NCBI GenBank assembly: GCA_018223035.1
Contig: JAAEZD010000003.1
Span: forward strand, 310,001 to 374,000
DNA: 64,000 nucleotides
Direction: 5' to 3'
Source: Heliomarina sp018223035
Lineage (GTDB): Bacteria; Pseudomonadota; Alphaproteobacteria; Rhodobacterales; Rhodobacteraceae
Below, piece after piece: positions 33,238-41,825 of the stretch (within the stretch, counting starts at the first letter, position 1; the number at the start of each line of letters is the position of its first letter). A model generated the notes under the pieces. That model searched no databases and was not told where the DNA came from. It saw only the letters and a list, made by a program, of their open reading frames with translations. A program made the position numbers and the translations under genes.

Positions 33238-34160
33238 GTTTTCCTCCGCAGTTCCTCGCGCGGGTCGAAATTCACATGATCCCGCCAGCGCTTTGCGATC
33301 TCTTCCATTTGCGCATCTGTATGCTTGGGTATGTCTATCCTCAGCCGCACGATCTGGTCGCCCGCACCGCCGCCGCTCTTGGCGATGCCTTTTCCCTTCA
33401 GCCGCAGCCGTCGGCCCGAGGACGCGCCCTTGGGTATCGACATGGAAACCGGCCCGTCAATCGTCGGCACCTCGACCTTTGCGCCCAGAACTGCTTCGTC
33501 GAAGCTGATCGGCAGTTCGACCTCGATATCATCGCCTTCCCGCTGGAATACAGGGTGGGGTCGAATCGAAATCGTGACCAGCGCATCGCCTGCCGGTCCC
33601 TTGCCATGACCCGGCCCGCCCTTGCCACGAAGCCTCAGGGTCTGGCCCTCGCGCAGCCCTTTGGGGATCGATATGTCGAGCCTTTTGCCGTCTGGCATCG
33701 TCACCGCATGTTTCCCGCCACGGGCCACATCCAGAAAATCGACCTCGAGATTATAGCGCAGATCTTGCCCGCGGGCATCGAAGCTCTGCCGATAGCCGCC
33801 TGACCCGCGCCGACCGAAGAGATCGGAAAACAGGTCTGACATGTTCTCGAACCCTTCCTGACCGGTGCCGGGATCATATCGCCTGCCTTCATTGCCACCC
33901 GCATACTGGTGATAAAAGTTCCGCTCCGGGCGTTCCTGTCCCGAGGCGTCTATCTCGCCCGCGTCGAACTGCCGGCGTTTTTCCGGGTCGCCAAGCAGAT
34001 CATAGGCCGCCGAAACCGCCTGAAACTCGGCCTGCTTGCCGCTGTCGCCGGGATGCAGGTCGGGGTGCAGCTTCTTGGCCAGCTTGCGATAGGCCTTCTT
34101 GATTTCGTCCTGCGTTGCCGTCTTGGCCACACCCAGAACCTTGTAAGGATCATCACTCAT
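33234..34160 (-). CDS. cbpA: Curved DNA-binding J-domain protein CbpA
   Basis: 308-residue class B Hsp40. J-domain at residues 1-70 with the HPD motif in KKLHPDLHPGD, then a Gly/Arg-rich linker (about 80-125) and two beta-barrel substrate-binding domains (about 130-300) with DVARGGKHAVTMPDGKRLDISIPKG. No zinc-finger cysteines, which distinguishes it from DnaJ. It is coupled to cbpM. Confidence 0.9.
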   Translation of the reverse strand: MSDDPYKVLGVAKTATQDEIKKAYRKLAKKLHPDLHPGDSGKQAEFQAVSAAYDLLGDPEKRRQFDAGEIDASGQERPERNFYHQYAGGNEGRRYDPGTGQEGFENMSDLFSDLFGRRGSGGYRQSFDARGQDLRYNLEVDFLDVARGGKHAVTMPDGKRLDISIPKGLREGQTLRLRGKGGPGHGKGPAGDALVTISIRPHPVFQREGDDIEVELPISFDEAVLGAKVEVPTIDGPVSMSIPKGASSGRRLRLKGKGIAKSGGGAGDQIVRLRIDIPKHTDAQMEEIAKRWRDHVNFDPREELRRKT

Positions 34161-34299
34161 AGGTCGGTGTCTCGTGTCAGTTAATGACGTATGTTATTGT
34201 TACATATATGATCGATTTTTCGAGATCCGAGATTGAATATCAAATCAGTCCACCGCTTCGGGTATTTCGCAGATACTTTCCGACCTTGACGAACCGCCG

Positions 34300-34602
34300 T
34301 CAATTCGGTGGGGTCATCAGCTTGTTGCCCAGTTCCACCAGTCTGCCGGTCTTTTCGGCGTAATCGTCCATCGCCTTTTGCACATATTCGGCCTGAATAT
34401 GCTTCAGCTCACCCGGTGTATGGGAATGCAGGATGCGATGCTGGGTCAGCACGTCTTCGCGGATGCGCTCGGCGACAAAATCCTGAAGTTCACTGCCGAT
34501 ATCCAACCATGTTTCCAGATAGTCCCTGCCGTTCCACTTGGAAAAATCCCAGCGCAGTTTGATCATCTTTTCGACGGGTGCCTTTTCTTTGGTATTCACC
34601 AT
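34300..34602 (-). CDS. Small helical protein, possibly phasin-like
   Basis: 100-residue, mostly helical protein (LETWLDIGSELQDFVAERIREDVLTQHRILH and a second amphipathic helix), without membrane segment or signal peptide. Composition and helix pattern resemble phasin-like proteins, but no diagnostic motif is seen, so this is a guess. I chose ATG 34602, with GGAGA upstream; the frame runs to 34680. It stands alone between cbpA (leftward) and the rightward kinase-like gene. Confidence 0.6.
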   Translation of the reverse strand: MVNTKEKAPVEKMIKLRWDFSKWNGRDYLETWLDIGSELQDFVAERIREDVLTQHRILHSHTPGELKHIQAEYVQKAMDDYAEKTGRLVELGNKLMTPPN

Positions 34603-34777
34603 AATTCGGTCTCCGGTATCTGAAAGAATTGATTGCTGTATTCTGCGCATCCGCCGCATTTCTACCTTGATCGAAGTCAACGTAACTTGTCTTTGCGATG
34701 CCTAGGCTGGGGCCCGAATTGTATATTCCGTTGTAAACGCAGGGGGCGGTGACGACTGGATAGGGAAGGGCGCAAAA

Positions 34778-36292
34778 ATGTCCGACGAACAGGACGAAGT
34801 CATCCAATTTCTGCTGAACCCGGCGCAACACGGTGGGGCGGCCGTCGACCACGTGGAAACCCATGGCGCGCATATCTTTCTTGCCGGAGACGAGGCGCTA
34901 AAGATCAAGCGCGCGGTCAGCTATGACTACATGGATTTTTCGACGCTGGACATCCGCGAAAAGATGCTGCGGCGCGAACTGGAGTTGAACCAGCCCGCCG
35001 CGCCCGAGATCTATCGCGACGTCGTCCCCGTTACGCGGAACGAAGATGGGCTGAACCTTGGAGGAAAAGGGGAGACGGTCGAATGGGTCCTGCGCATGTG
35101 GCGTTTCCCCCAAGAGGCAGAGCTGTCGCAGGTCGTCGCGCGCGGTGAAATGACGGACCGGCTGGCCGAAGACCTCGGTCGCGCGGTTGCAAGATATCAT
35201 GCGCAATCTTCCCTAAGTGAGGCAGATGGTGCGCGTTTGATCGGCGAGATCATCGAGGAACTCGAAACGGCCTTTTCCGGCATGGGGCCGCAATTGGGTG
35301 ACGCCCGCGTGGCGCAGTTTTCATCGCGCGCCCGAAAGGCTTTCGAACGGGTTTCGCCGCTGTTGACCGAGCGCAGCGCAGCGGGCCGCGTGCGGCGATG
35401 CCACGGCGATCTGCACCTGCGCAATCTCGTGATGATCGACGGGCGACCGGTCCCGTTCGATGCGTTGGAATTCGATGAAACGCTTGGCACATGCGACATC
35501 CTATATGACCTCGCCTTTCTGGTGATGGACCTACAGCACCACGATCTGCACCGCGCCGCAAATATAGTCCTGAACGCATGGCTTTTCGAACAGGGCGGCG
35601 CAGAAGACGGCTCGCTTTTCGCGCTACCGCTGTTCCTTGCAATCCGCGCCGGTATCCGCGCGATGGTGGATGTCCAGACGGACGCCGCCGCGCACCACGA
35701 AGGCCAATCCAACAGGGATGCCCAATCCTACATGGATTACGCCGGCAGGGCGCTTGCCGATGCGCCCCCCCGCCTGATTGCGGTGGGAGGGCTTTCAGGC
35801 ACCGGCAAGACAACACTGGCCCGGCGTCTGGCCCCCGAGATCGGGCGTTTTCCCGGCGCGGTGCACCTTCGCAGCGATCTTGAGCGTAAGGCGCTGGCCG
35901 GTGTCGATCCGCTGGAACATCTCCCCGACGACGCCTACTCGGCCACATCTGCGCAGGCCGTCTATCACCGGCTTCAGCAGCGGGCCGAAACCATTTTCGC
36001 CGCGGGTCAGTCCGTCATCCTCGATGCGACCTTCATGGCGCCAGCAGAACGGGAGGCCGTCGCATCGCTGGCGCAACGTGCCGGGGTCAATTTCACGGGA
36101 ATTTGGCTCGAAGCCCCACAAAAGACCCTGACAAACCGCGTCACAAATCGCCGGGAGGATGCCTCCGACGCTGATGCCTCGGTGGTCGCGAAGCAAGCAA
36201 AACGCGATGTCGGAGATATTGCCTGGACACCCCTTGATACCAACGGAGAACTGAACGACCTGGTTACCCGGGCGTTCGACATCGTCCGATAA
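34778..36292 (+). CDS. Phosphotransferase-like and P-loop kinase fusion protein (COG2187/COG0645 type)
   Basis: 504-residue two-domain protein. The N-terminal half (about 1-320) is an aminoglycoside-phosphotransferase-like kinase fold with catalytic loop HGDLHLRN (about 209) and metal segment FDALEFDE. The C-terminal half (about 330-504) is a P-loop kinase, Walker A GGLSGTGKTTLARRL near 337, followed by a zeta-toxin/gluconokinase-like core (QSVILDATF). Proteins of this architecture occur widely in proteobacteria, with unknown substrate. GGAAGGG precedes the ATG. It is monocistronic. Confidence 0.85.
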   Translation: MSDEQDEVIQFLLNPAQHGGAAVDHVETHGAHIFLAGDEALKIKRAVSYDYMDFSTLDIREKMLRRELELNQPAAPEIYRDVVPVTRNEDGLNLGGKGETVEWVLRMWRFPQEAELSQVVARGEMTDRLAEDLGRAVARYHAQSSLSEADGARLIGEIIEELETAFSGMGPQLGDARVAQFSSRARKAFERVSPLLTERSAAGRVRRCHGDLHLRNLVMIDGRPVPFDALEFDETLGTCDILYDLAFLVMDLQHHDLHRAANIVLNAWLFEQGGAEDGSLFALPLFLAIRAGIRAMVDVQTDAAAHHEGQSNRDAQSYMDYAGRALADAPPRLIAVGGLSGTGKTTLARRLAPEIGRFPGAVHLRSDLERKALAGVDPLEHLPDDAYSATSAQAVYHRLQQRAETIFAAGQSVILDATFMAPAEREAVASLAQRAGVNFTGIWLEAPQKTLTNRVTNRREDASDADASVVAKQAKRDVGDIAWTPLDTNGELNDLVTRAFDIVR

Positions 36293-36593
36293 GCCAATAC
36301 TGGCGTCACCCGGTAATCGAATGGACTTAACTCAAGCAGTTTTCTGAATCACGTAGGAACAGAGTCGCTCGCACGATGCTCGGTACCCATGATGCTGACC
36401 GACTTGCCAATTATCGATTGGACCACATTCTTTTTTCCGGGCACGCGCGGGATATGGTCCAGAGCCTCGACCGCGCGCCGCTGTTGTGGCACGACCCGCG
36501 CTATGGTTCGGTTGTCTCTCGATGGCAACGGGTCCGATGCTCTGATGCTCGGCCCATCGGCTCGACAGAGCACCTAAATGAAAGTGAAGAATA
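36293..36593. other. Intergenic region before the DoxX-like gene
   Basis: About 300 bases with short overlapping frames in several directions but none with a family likeness or good ribosome-binding site. It probably contains the promoter of the DoxX-like gene at its right end (AAAGTGAAGA before ATG 36594). Confidence 0.35.
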
Positions 36594-36959
36594 ATGAAGA
36601 ATATCCCGTGGCGCTCTGTTTTCGCGTGGTTGCTGGTCGCCTTCTTTGCCCTTGGCGGCACGATGAACATTTTCGCCACGCCTGAAATCCTTATGGATTA
36701 TGCACGCTGGGGCTATCCAAGCGGGTTCAACTATCTGACTGGTCTTCTGGAATGGTTCTCGGCGATCCTGATCGCGATGCCGCGCACCCGCCTGATCGGA
36801 AGCCTGCTCGCAGCCGGCGTCATGGCGGCAGCGGCCGGAACGGTTCTGCTGGCGGGGGAATATTCCCACGCGATTCCGCCCCTGATCGTTCTCGCGCTGG
36901 TCCTGTTGAACGCTGCGCTGACCGTGCGGGTGGCCTCAGCGAAAGCGGTCCGCCAGTAA
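36594..36959 (+). CDS. DoxX-family membrane protein
   Basis: 121-residue inner-membrane protein with four hydrophobic segments (about 10-26, 44-62, 66-86, 94-112) and the DoxX-like layout FFALGGTMNIFATPEILMDYARWGYPSGFNYLTGLLEW. DoxX-like proteins are small quinone-related or stress membrane proteins, and the exact role here is unknown. It is followed after about 200 bases by an unrelated exported protein. Confidence 0.78.
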   Translation: MKNIPWRSVFAWLLVAFFALGGTMNIFATPEILMDYARWGYPSGFNYLTGLLEWFSAILIAMPRTRLIGSLLAAGVMAAAAGTVLLAGEYSHAIPPLIVLALVLLNAALTVRVASAKAVRQ

Positions 36960-37156
36960 CGAATCTTGCAAGCGCAGTGCGCACGGGCGGGTTTCTCGCC
37001 GGACTGCGAGCAATGCGCCACAGGATAAACCTGTCGCTCCGCTGCTTGCCGAATGGTAGAAATGGACTCGCCCATGGATTGAGCTTGTCCTGATCCTTCG
37101 CTCTTCACATTCGAATCGGGGCACCGGGCACGAAACGGCATAGACGGAGTGTGACA

Positions 37157-37906
37157 ATGATCGGAAACCATGTGAGCAAGACTCTGATATGCCTGTTTGG
37201 CGCGCTTTTCATCACCGTCGCGCCTTCCATTTCGGCTGAACCGGATATGATCACCATTTCAGGCAGTCTCGAATACCGAGAACGGATCGCCCTGCCACCG
37301 GAGTCCATGGCTCGCATTACTCTGATCGATGCCAGCCGGATGGACGTCGGCGCGACACGGCTGGCCTTGCTCGAAATTCCCGCCGGGCAGGTGCCTGTCC
37401 CCTTTGCCTTCTCCCTACGGCGTGAAACGCTTGGAGCCGACAGGATGCTGGCGCTCAGAGGCACGATCTACGCGCCCGATGGTGCGCTGATCTGGACAAC
37501 GACAGAGACCATCCCCGTTGACCCGGCGCTGCAAGAGGTCAAGCTTGGCCGGTTGCTCCTGTCGCAAGTCTCGGGCATGCCTGAAATCACAGGCCGCGAA
37601 TGGCTGGTCGAGGATATCGACGGCAAGGGTGTCATCGACAATGCCCGCACCACTCTGACCTTTGACGATGAGGGTCGCGTTTACGGCTTGGGCGGCTGCA
37701 ACACCTACACCGGGTCTTACGAAATCGATGGTGACAAACTGTCTCTCGGCCCCGTCGCGAGCACCCGCAAAGCCTGCGTACCGGCTCTCGGCGAACAGGA
37801 GGCGAAATTCTTCGCTGCGCTGAACGACGTCGAGCGTTTCGAAATCTCACCGACCGGGGCGCTCATCCTGACCGGTCCCGGCGGGCGCAGTATTACGGCC
37901 CGCTGA
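37157..37906 (+). CDS. Exported protein with YbaY-like and META domains
   Basis: 249-residue protein with a signal peptide (TLICLFGALFITVAPSISA). Residues about 30-140 resemble the YbaY/lipo-like beta domain (ISGSLEYRERIALPPESMARITLIDAS). Residues about 145-249 are a META domain (GREWLVEDIDGKGVIDNARTTLTFDDEGRVYGLGGCNTYTGSYEIDGDKLSLGPVASTRKACV), with the conserved GGCN and a second cysteine that may pair. I chose ATG 37157, with GGAG eight bases upstream, rather than the GTG at 37151. The META domain is known from HslJ. The function is unclear. Confidence 0.82.
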   Translation: MIGNHVSKTLICLFGALFITVAPSISAEPDMITISGSLEYRERIALPPESMARITLIDASRMDVGATRLALLEIPAGQVPVPFAFSLRRETLGADRMLALRGTIYAPDGALIWTTTETIPVDPALQEVKLGRLLLSQVSGMPEITGREWLVEDIDGKGVIDNARTTLTFDDEGRVYGLGGCNTYTGSYEIDGDKLSLGPVASTRKACVPALGEQEAKFFAALNDVERFEISPTGALILTGPGGRSITAR

Positions 37907-37914
37907 CCGCGAAC

Positions 37915-38868
37915 TTAGGCCAGCGGATGGAAACAGGCCGCGCCCGACTGACCGCCCTCGGGCAGTTTCGGAGTCTCGCTCCGGCAAATCTCCGTTGCAT
38001 GCGGGCAACGCGCCGCAAAGGCGCATCCCGGCGGCGGGTTCAGCGGATCGGGAAGCTCGCTGCCTTTTGCCTCCGGCGCAGACAGCGGACGGCCAACCAC
38101 CGGCGCGCTCTCGGCCAGTAGTCGCGTATAGGGATGGCGGGGCGCGCGAAACACCTCTTCCGCACGTCCGATTTCCACCACCGATCCGAAATAAAGCACG
38201 GCGATACGGTCACTGACCGCTTCGACCACCGCAAGATCATGGCTGATGAACAGGTAGGTCAGATCCAACTCGGCTTTTAGATCGGCCAGCAGGTTCAGCA
38301 CCTGCGCCTGCACGGAAACATCCAGCGCGGAAACCGGCTCGTCAAGGATCAGGATGCTGGCTTCGGCCGCCAGCGCCCGCGCGATCCCGATGCGCTGGGC
38401 CTGCCCGCCGGAAAATTCATGCGGATAGCGATCAAGGAATTCTTCCCGCAGGTTCACGCTGTCGAAGATCTCTGCGATCCGCCGGTTGCGTTCGGCCTTT
38501 TTCATGCCGTGCAGCCGTTTCAGCGGCGCTTCCATCACTTGCCGGATCGTCTTGCGCGGGTTGAGCGAGGAAATCGGGTCCTGAAACACGTACTGGATCC
38601 GTTTCCCGAAAACCGCCGGATCCGCATTGTCGAGCGCTGCCCCCTCGATTTCGATCTGGCCCGTGGTCGGCTCAAGCAATCCCACCAGCATCCGCGCGAG
38701 AGTGGACTTGCCACATCCGGATTCCCCCACGATGCCAAGGGTTTCGCCCTTCTCGACCGTAAGCGTGATCGGATGCACCGCCCGCACCACGCCCTTGGGC
38801 GCGCCGAACAGGCGGCGCCCGACCGCAAAGGATTTCGACAGGTTATCGAGCTGAAGCGCAATCGTCAT
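37915..38868 (-). CDS. Oligopeptide ABC transporter ATP-binding protein (DppF type)
   Basis: 317-residue ATPase. Walker A is GESGCGKST (about 48-56), signature LSGGQ-equivalent FSGGQAQRIGIARAL, Walker B ILILDEPVSALD, H-loop LFISHDLAVV, and a C-terminal oligopeptide-type extension with the cysteine motif CAFAARCPHATEIC that can hold an iron-sulfur cluster. It energises the permease encoded upstream. It overlaps the fused permease/ATPase gene by four bases and is the last gene of the leftward operon. Confidence 0.94.
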   Translation of the reverse strand: MTIALQLDNLSKSFAVGRRLFGAPKGVVRAVHPITLTVEKGETLGIVGESGCGKSTLARMLVGLLEPTTGQIEIEGAALDNADPAVFGKRIQYVFQDPISSLNPRKTIRQVMEAPLKRLHGMKKAERNRRIAEIFDSVNLREEFLDRYPHEFSGGQAQRIGIARALAAEASILILDEPVSALDVSVQAQVLNLLADLKAELDLTYLFISHDLAVVEAVSDRIAVLYFGSVVEIGRAEEVFRAPRHPYTRLLAESAPVVGRPLSAPEAKGSELPDPLNPPPGCAFAARCPHATEICRSETPKLPEGGQSGAACFHPLA

Positions 38869-40748
38869 TCGGCAGCCTCCCGCAGCGGCGTTTCCGGGTG
38901 GATGCAGCGCACCGCCCGCGCGCCTTCGCGTTCAAGATGGATTTCGCCCGTTCGGCAATCCTCGCGCGCCTTGGTGCAGCGGTCGGCAAAGGAGCAGCCT
39001 GCGGGCAGCTTGTCGACAACCGGTGGCAGGCCCGGGATCGCCTCGAGCCGTCGCTTGCCCCCGCCCAGTTCCGGCACACAGGCCATCAGCCGTGCGGTAT
39101 AGGGATGCAGCGGCGTTTCAAGGATGCCCCGCGTCGGCCCTTCCTCCACGATGCGCCCCGCGTACATCACGGCAACCCGGTCACAAAGCTGCGCGACGAC
39201 CCCGAAATCGTGGGTGATGAAAACAATAGCCAGCCCACGTGACCGCCGCAGATCGTCCAGCAAAGACAGGATTTGCGCCTGCACGGTGACATCCAGCGCG
39301 GTGGTCGGTTCATCCGCGATGATGATATCCGGATCGTTCGCCAGCGCCATCGCGATGCCGACCCGCTGCCGCATCCCGCCGGACATCTCATGGGGGTAAT
39401 CCGATACGCGTTTTTCCGGGTTCGGTATCCGCACCGCCTTGAGCAATTCGATGGCCTTCGCGTGGCCTTCCGCCTTGCCGATGGGCCGGTGGGCGCGGAT
39501 CGCCTCGATCAGCTGATCGCCGACGCGGTAGAGCGGATGCAGCGTCGCCAGCGGGTCCTGAAAGATATAGGCCACGTTGCGCCCCCGCATCTCCCGCAGC
39601 CGCCGATAGGGCGCGCCGATCAGGTCTTCCCCGTCATAGCGCACGGCCCCGCCCGCGATCACGCCCGGCGGCGACGCGACAAGGCCCATGACGCTCAGCG
39701 CGGTGACCGACTTGCCCGAGCCGCTCTCGCCGATGATCCCCAGGCATTCGCCCGGCTTCACATGCAGCGACACGCCCCCGACAGCCCTGTAGTTCCGGTC
39801 GCGCACATGGAACTGGGTCTGCAGGTTCTGCACCTCCAGCAATCCTGCACCGGTGGCATCGGGCACCGGCTCGCGCCGGTCAACTCGCGTGGCCGCCATG
39901 GGCCGCGACAGGGCGCCGGATTTCAGGCGCGGATCAAGCGCGTCACGCACCCCGTCGCCCAGCAGGTTGATCGACATCACGATGATCAGGATCATCACAC
40001 CCGGCACAATCGAAGTATGCGGATTGGTAATCAGGGCCGAGCGCGCCTCGCCCAGCATTGACCCCAGATCGGCCTGCGGCGGCTGCGACCCAAGACCAAG
40101 AAAGCTCAGACCGGCGGTTTCAAGGATCATCCAGCCGATGGTGGTGGACATGGCGATCACGATCACCGGGATCACGTTGGGCAGGATCTCGGTCAGGATG
40201 ATCCGCGCGTTGGTCAGTCCCGCCAGCCGCGCCGCATCCACGAATTCCTTATGCGCCAGCCCCACAGTGATGCCGCGGATATTGCGGGCAAAGAACGGCA
40301 CGTTCACCGCCGCCACGGCGACAAGCGCGTTCAACAGCCCCGGGCCGAGAGCGGCAACAATCGCCAGCGCCAGCAGGATATAGGGAAAGGCCATCAGCAT
40401 ATCGACGCCGCGCATGATGATATTGTCGACCCGCTCGCCGTAATAGCCCGAGATGATCCCGATGGCCGCACCGATCGTCGCCGCAACGATGGCAGCGGCA
40501 AACCCCACCGCCAGCGACAGCCGCGTCCCCCAGAGCAGCCGCGACAGCAGATCCCGCCCTAGATGATCCGTCCCCAGCAGCGCCCCCTTGCTGAACGGCA
40601 GCCTGAACCGGTTCGCCGTATCCGTCACGTCGGGGTCCGCCAGTGGCAATAGCGGCGTGACCAGCGCCAGTAAGAACACCAGCGCCATGACAATCGCCCC
40701 GGCCAGTGCCAGCCGGTTCCGGGCCAGCAGTCTGAGAAAACCGGTCAT
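38865..40748 (-). CDS. Fused oligopeptide ABC permease and ATP-binding protein (DppC-DppD)
   Basis: 627-residue fusion. Residues 1-290 are a DppC-type permease with six membrane helices (LLGTDHLGRDLLSRLLWGTRLSLAVG; EAA loop near DAARLAGLTNARIILTEILPN). A 25-residue linker follows, and residues about 310-627 are a DppD-type ATPase (Walker A GESGSGKSV, signature MSGGMRQRVGIAMAL, Walker B IIIADEPTTALD, C-terminal CSFADRCTKAREDC). The two are usually separate genes. The join is in frame with no stop. It overlaps dppB-like and dppF-like genes by four bases each. Confidence 0.93.
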   Translation of the reverse strand: MTGFLRLLARNRLALAGAIVMALVFLLALVTPLLPLADPDVTDTANRFRLPFSKGALLGTDHLGRDLLSRLLWGTRLSLAVGFAAAIVAATIGAAIGIISGYYGERVDNIIMRGVDMLMAFPYILLALAIVAALGPGLLNALVAVAAVNVPFFARNIRGITVGLAHKEFVDAARLAGLTNARIILTEILPNVIPVIVIAMSTTIGWMILETAGLSFLGLGSQPPQADLGSMLGEARSALITNPHTSIVPGVMILIIVMSINLLGDGVRDALDPRLKSGALSRPMAATRVDRREPVPDATGAGLLEVQNLQTQFHVRDRNYRAVGGVSLHVKPGECLGIIGESGSGKSVTALSVMGLVASPPGVIAGGAVRYDGEDLIGAPYRRLREMRGRNVAYIFQDPLATLHPLYRVGDQLIEAIRAHRPIGKAEGHAKAIELLKAVRIPNPEKRVSDYPHEMSGGMRQRVGIAMALANDPDIIIADEPTTALDVTVQAQILSLLDDLRRSRGLAIVFITHDFGVVAQLCDRVAVMYAGRIVEEGPTRGILETPLHPYTARLMACVPELGGGKRRLEAIPGLPPVVDKLPAGCSFADRCTKAREDCRTGEIHLEREGARAVRCIHPETPLREAAE

Positions 40749-41692
40749 GTCTTGATCCTCGGATCAAGCAGGCTCTGCGCCACGTCCACCGCGATGTTGA
40801 ACAAAACATAGCAAGCCGCGACAAAGACGACGCCGCCCTGCACCAGCAGGATATCCCGCTTCAGGATCGCATCGACCAGCATCCGGCCCACACCGGGCCA
40901 CTGGAAAACGATTTCGATATAAACCGCACCCGACAGCACGAACCCGGCTTGGATGCCCAGCACCGGGATGATCGACACCATCGCCGCCTTGAGCGCATGG
41001 CGCCAGATCACCCCGCGCTCATGCACGCCCTTGGCCCGCGCGGTGCGTATGAAATCCTGCCGCAACACTTCAAGCATGGCCGAGCGGGACAGCCGCGCGA
41101 TTACCCCGGTCGCCACGACGGCCAGGGCAATGGCAGGCAGGGTCAGGTGACTGATCAGAGCCGGAAGATCGCGCGCCCCATAGATCGGCCACATGCCCGA
41201 CACCGGGAACCAGCGCAGGTTCACCGCGAAAAACAGGATCATCATCATGCCAAGAAAAAAGGAGGGGATCGAAATCCCCAGAAGTACCGCAAAGGTGATA
41301 ATCCTGTCGCCCGCGCCATACTGGTTCGCGGCGGAAACAACCCCTGCGATGACGCCAAAGATGGAACAGAGCACAAAGGCGGTCCCGGCCAGCACCAGCG
41401 TCCCGTTGAACCGTTCCAGCACCTCATCGATCACCGGCCGGTTCAGCGCGAAAGAGGTGCCGAAATCACCGGTCAGCATATTGCCGAGCCAGATGAAATA
41501 CTGCTGCACCAGTGGCTTATCCAGCCCAAGATCGCGATTCAGCTTCTCGACGTTGTCCGGCGTGGCATAGGACCCAAGGATCGCGGTGGCCGGATCGCCA
41601 GGGATCATCGCCATGATCAGAAACACGATCACCGTGATCCCGAGCAATACCGGAATGGCCGACAACAATCGTTTGACGATATAGCTTCCCAT
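40745..41692 (-). CDS. Oligopeptide ABC transporter permease (DppB type)
   Basis: 315-residue permease with six helices. The N-terminal YIVKRLLSAIPVLLGITVIVFLIM and the cytoplasmic-loop motif DFIRTARAKGVHERGVIWRHALKAA are typical of DppB/OppB. I chose the start MGSYIV at 41692, with AGGGCAAGG just upstream. It pairs with the DppC part of the downstream fusion, and is separated from the binding-protein gene by a hairpin-rich repeat. Confidence 0.94.
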   Translation of the reverse strand: MGSYIVKRLLSAIPVLLGITVIVFLIMAMIPGDPATAILGSYATPDNVEKLNRDLGLDKPLVQQYFIWLGNMLTGDFGTSFALNRPVIDEVLERFNGTLVLAGTAFVLCSIFGVIAGVVSAANQYGAGDRIITFAVLLGISIPSFFLGMMMILFFAVNLRWFPVSGMWPIYGARDLPALISHLTLPAIALAVVATGVIARLSRSAMLEVLRQDFIRTARAKGVHERGVIWRHALKAAMVSIIPVLGIQAGFVLSGAVYIEIVFQWPGVGRMLVDAILKRDILLVQGGVVFVAACYVLFNIAVDVAQSLLDPRIKT

Positions 41693-41737
41693 CCTTGCCC
41701 TCCCCGGGCTGGTCCGGACAAGGGGCACCACACCCCT

Positions 41738-41819
41738 CTTCTTCTTGCTGAAAATACTCCCGCCGGAGGCCCGCGCCGACCACCGGCCGGCGCGTCGGTC
41801 GGGCCGGCACCGCCGGCCC
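41738..41819. repeat. Hairpin-rich intergenic element, divergent copy C
   Basis: The plus strand reads CTTCTTCTTGCTGAAAATACTCCCGCCGGAGG, then an imperfect hairpin (CGCGCCG/CGGCGCG) and a perfect one, GGGCCGGC/GCCGGCCC (41801-41819). The layout, a CTTCTT start, an A/T core, then GC-rich stems, parallels copies A and B. In the operon mRNA it sits just 3' of the substrate-binding protein gene, where such hairpins can raise the amount of binding protein relative to the permease. Confidence 0.5.
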
Positions 41820-41825
41820 GAAGCC

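Noticed and set aside
34188..34206. Inverted repeat TATGT/ACATA upstream of cbpA
   Set aside because: The arms are only five bases in an AT-rich gap, which is likely by chance.
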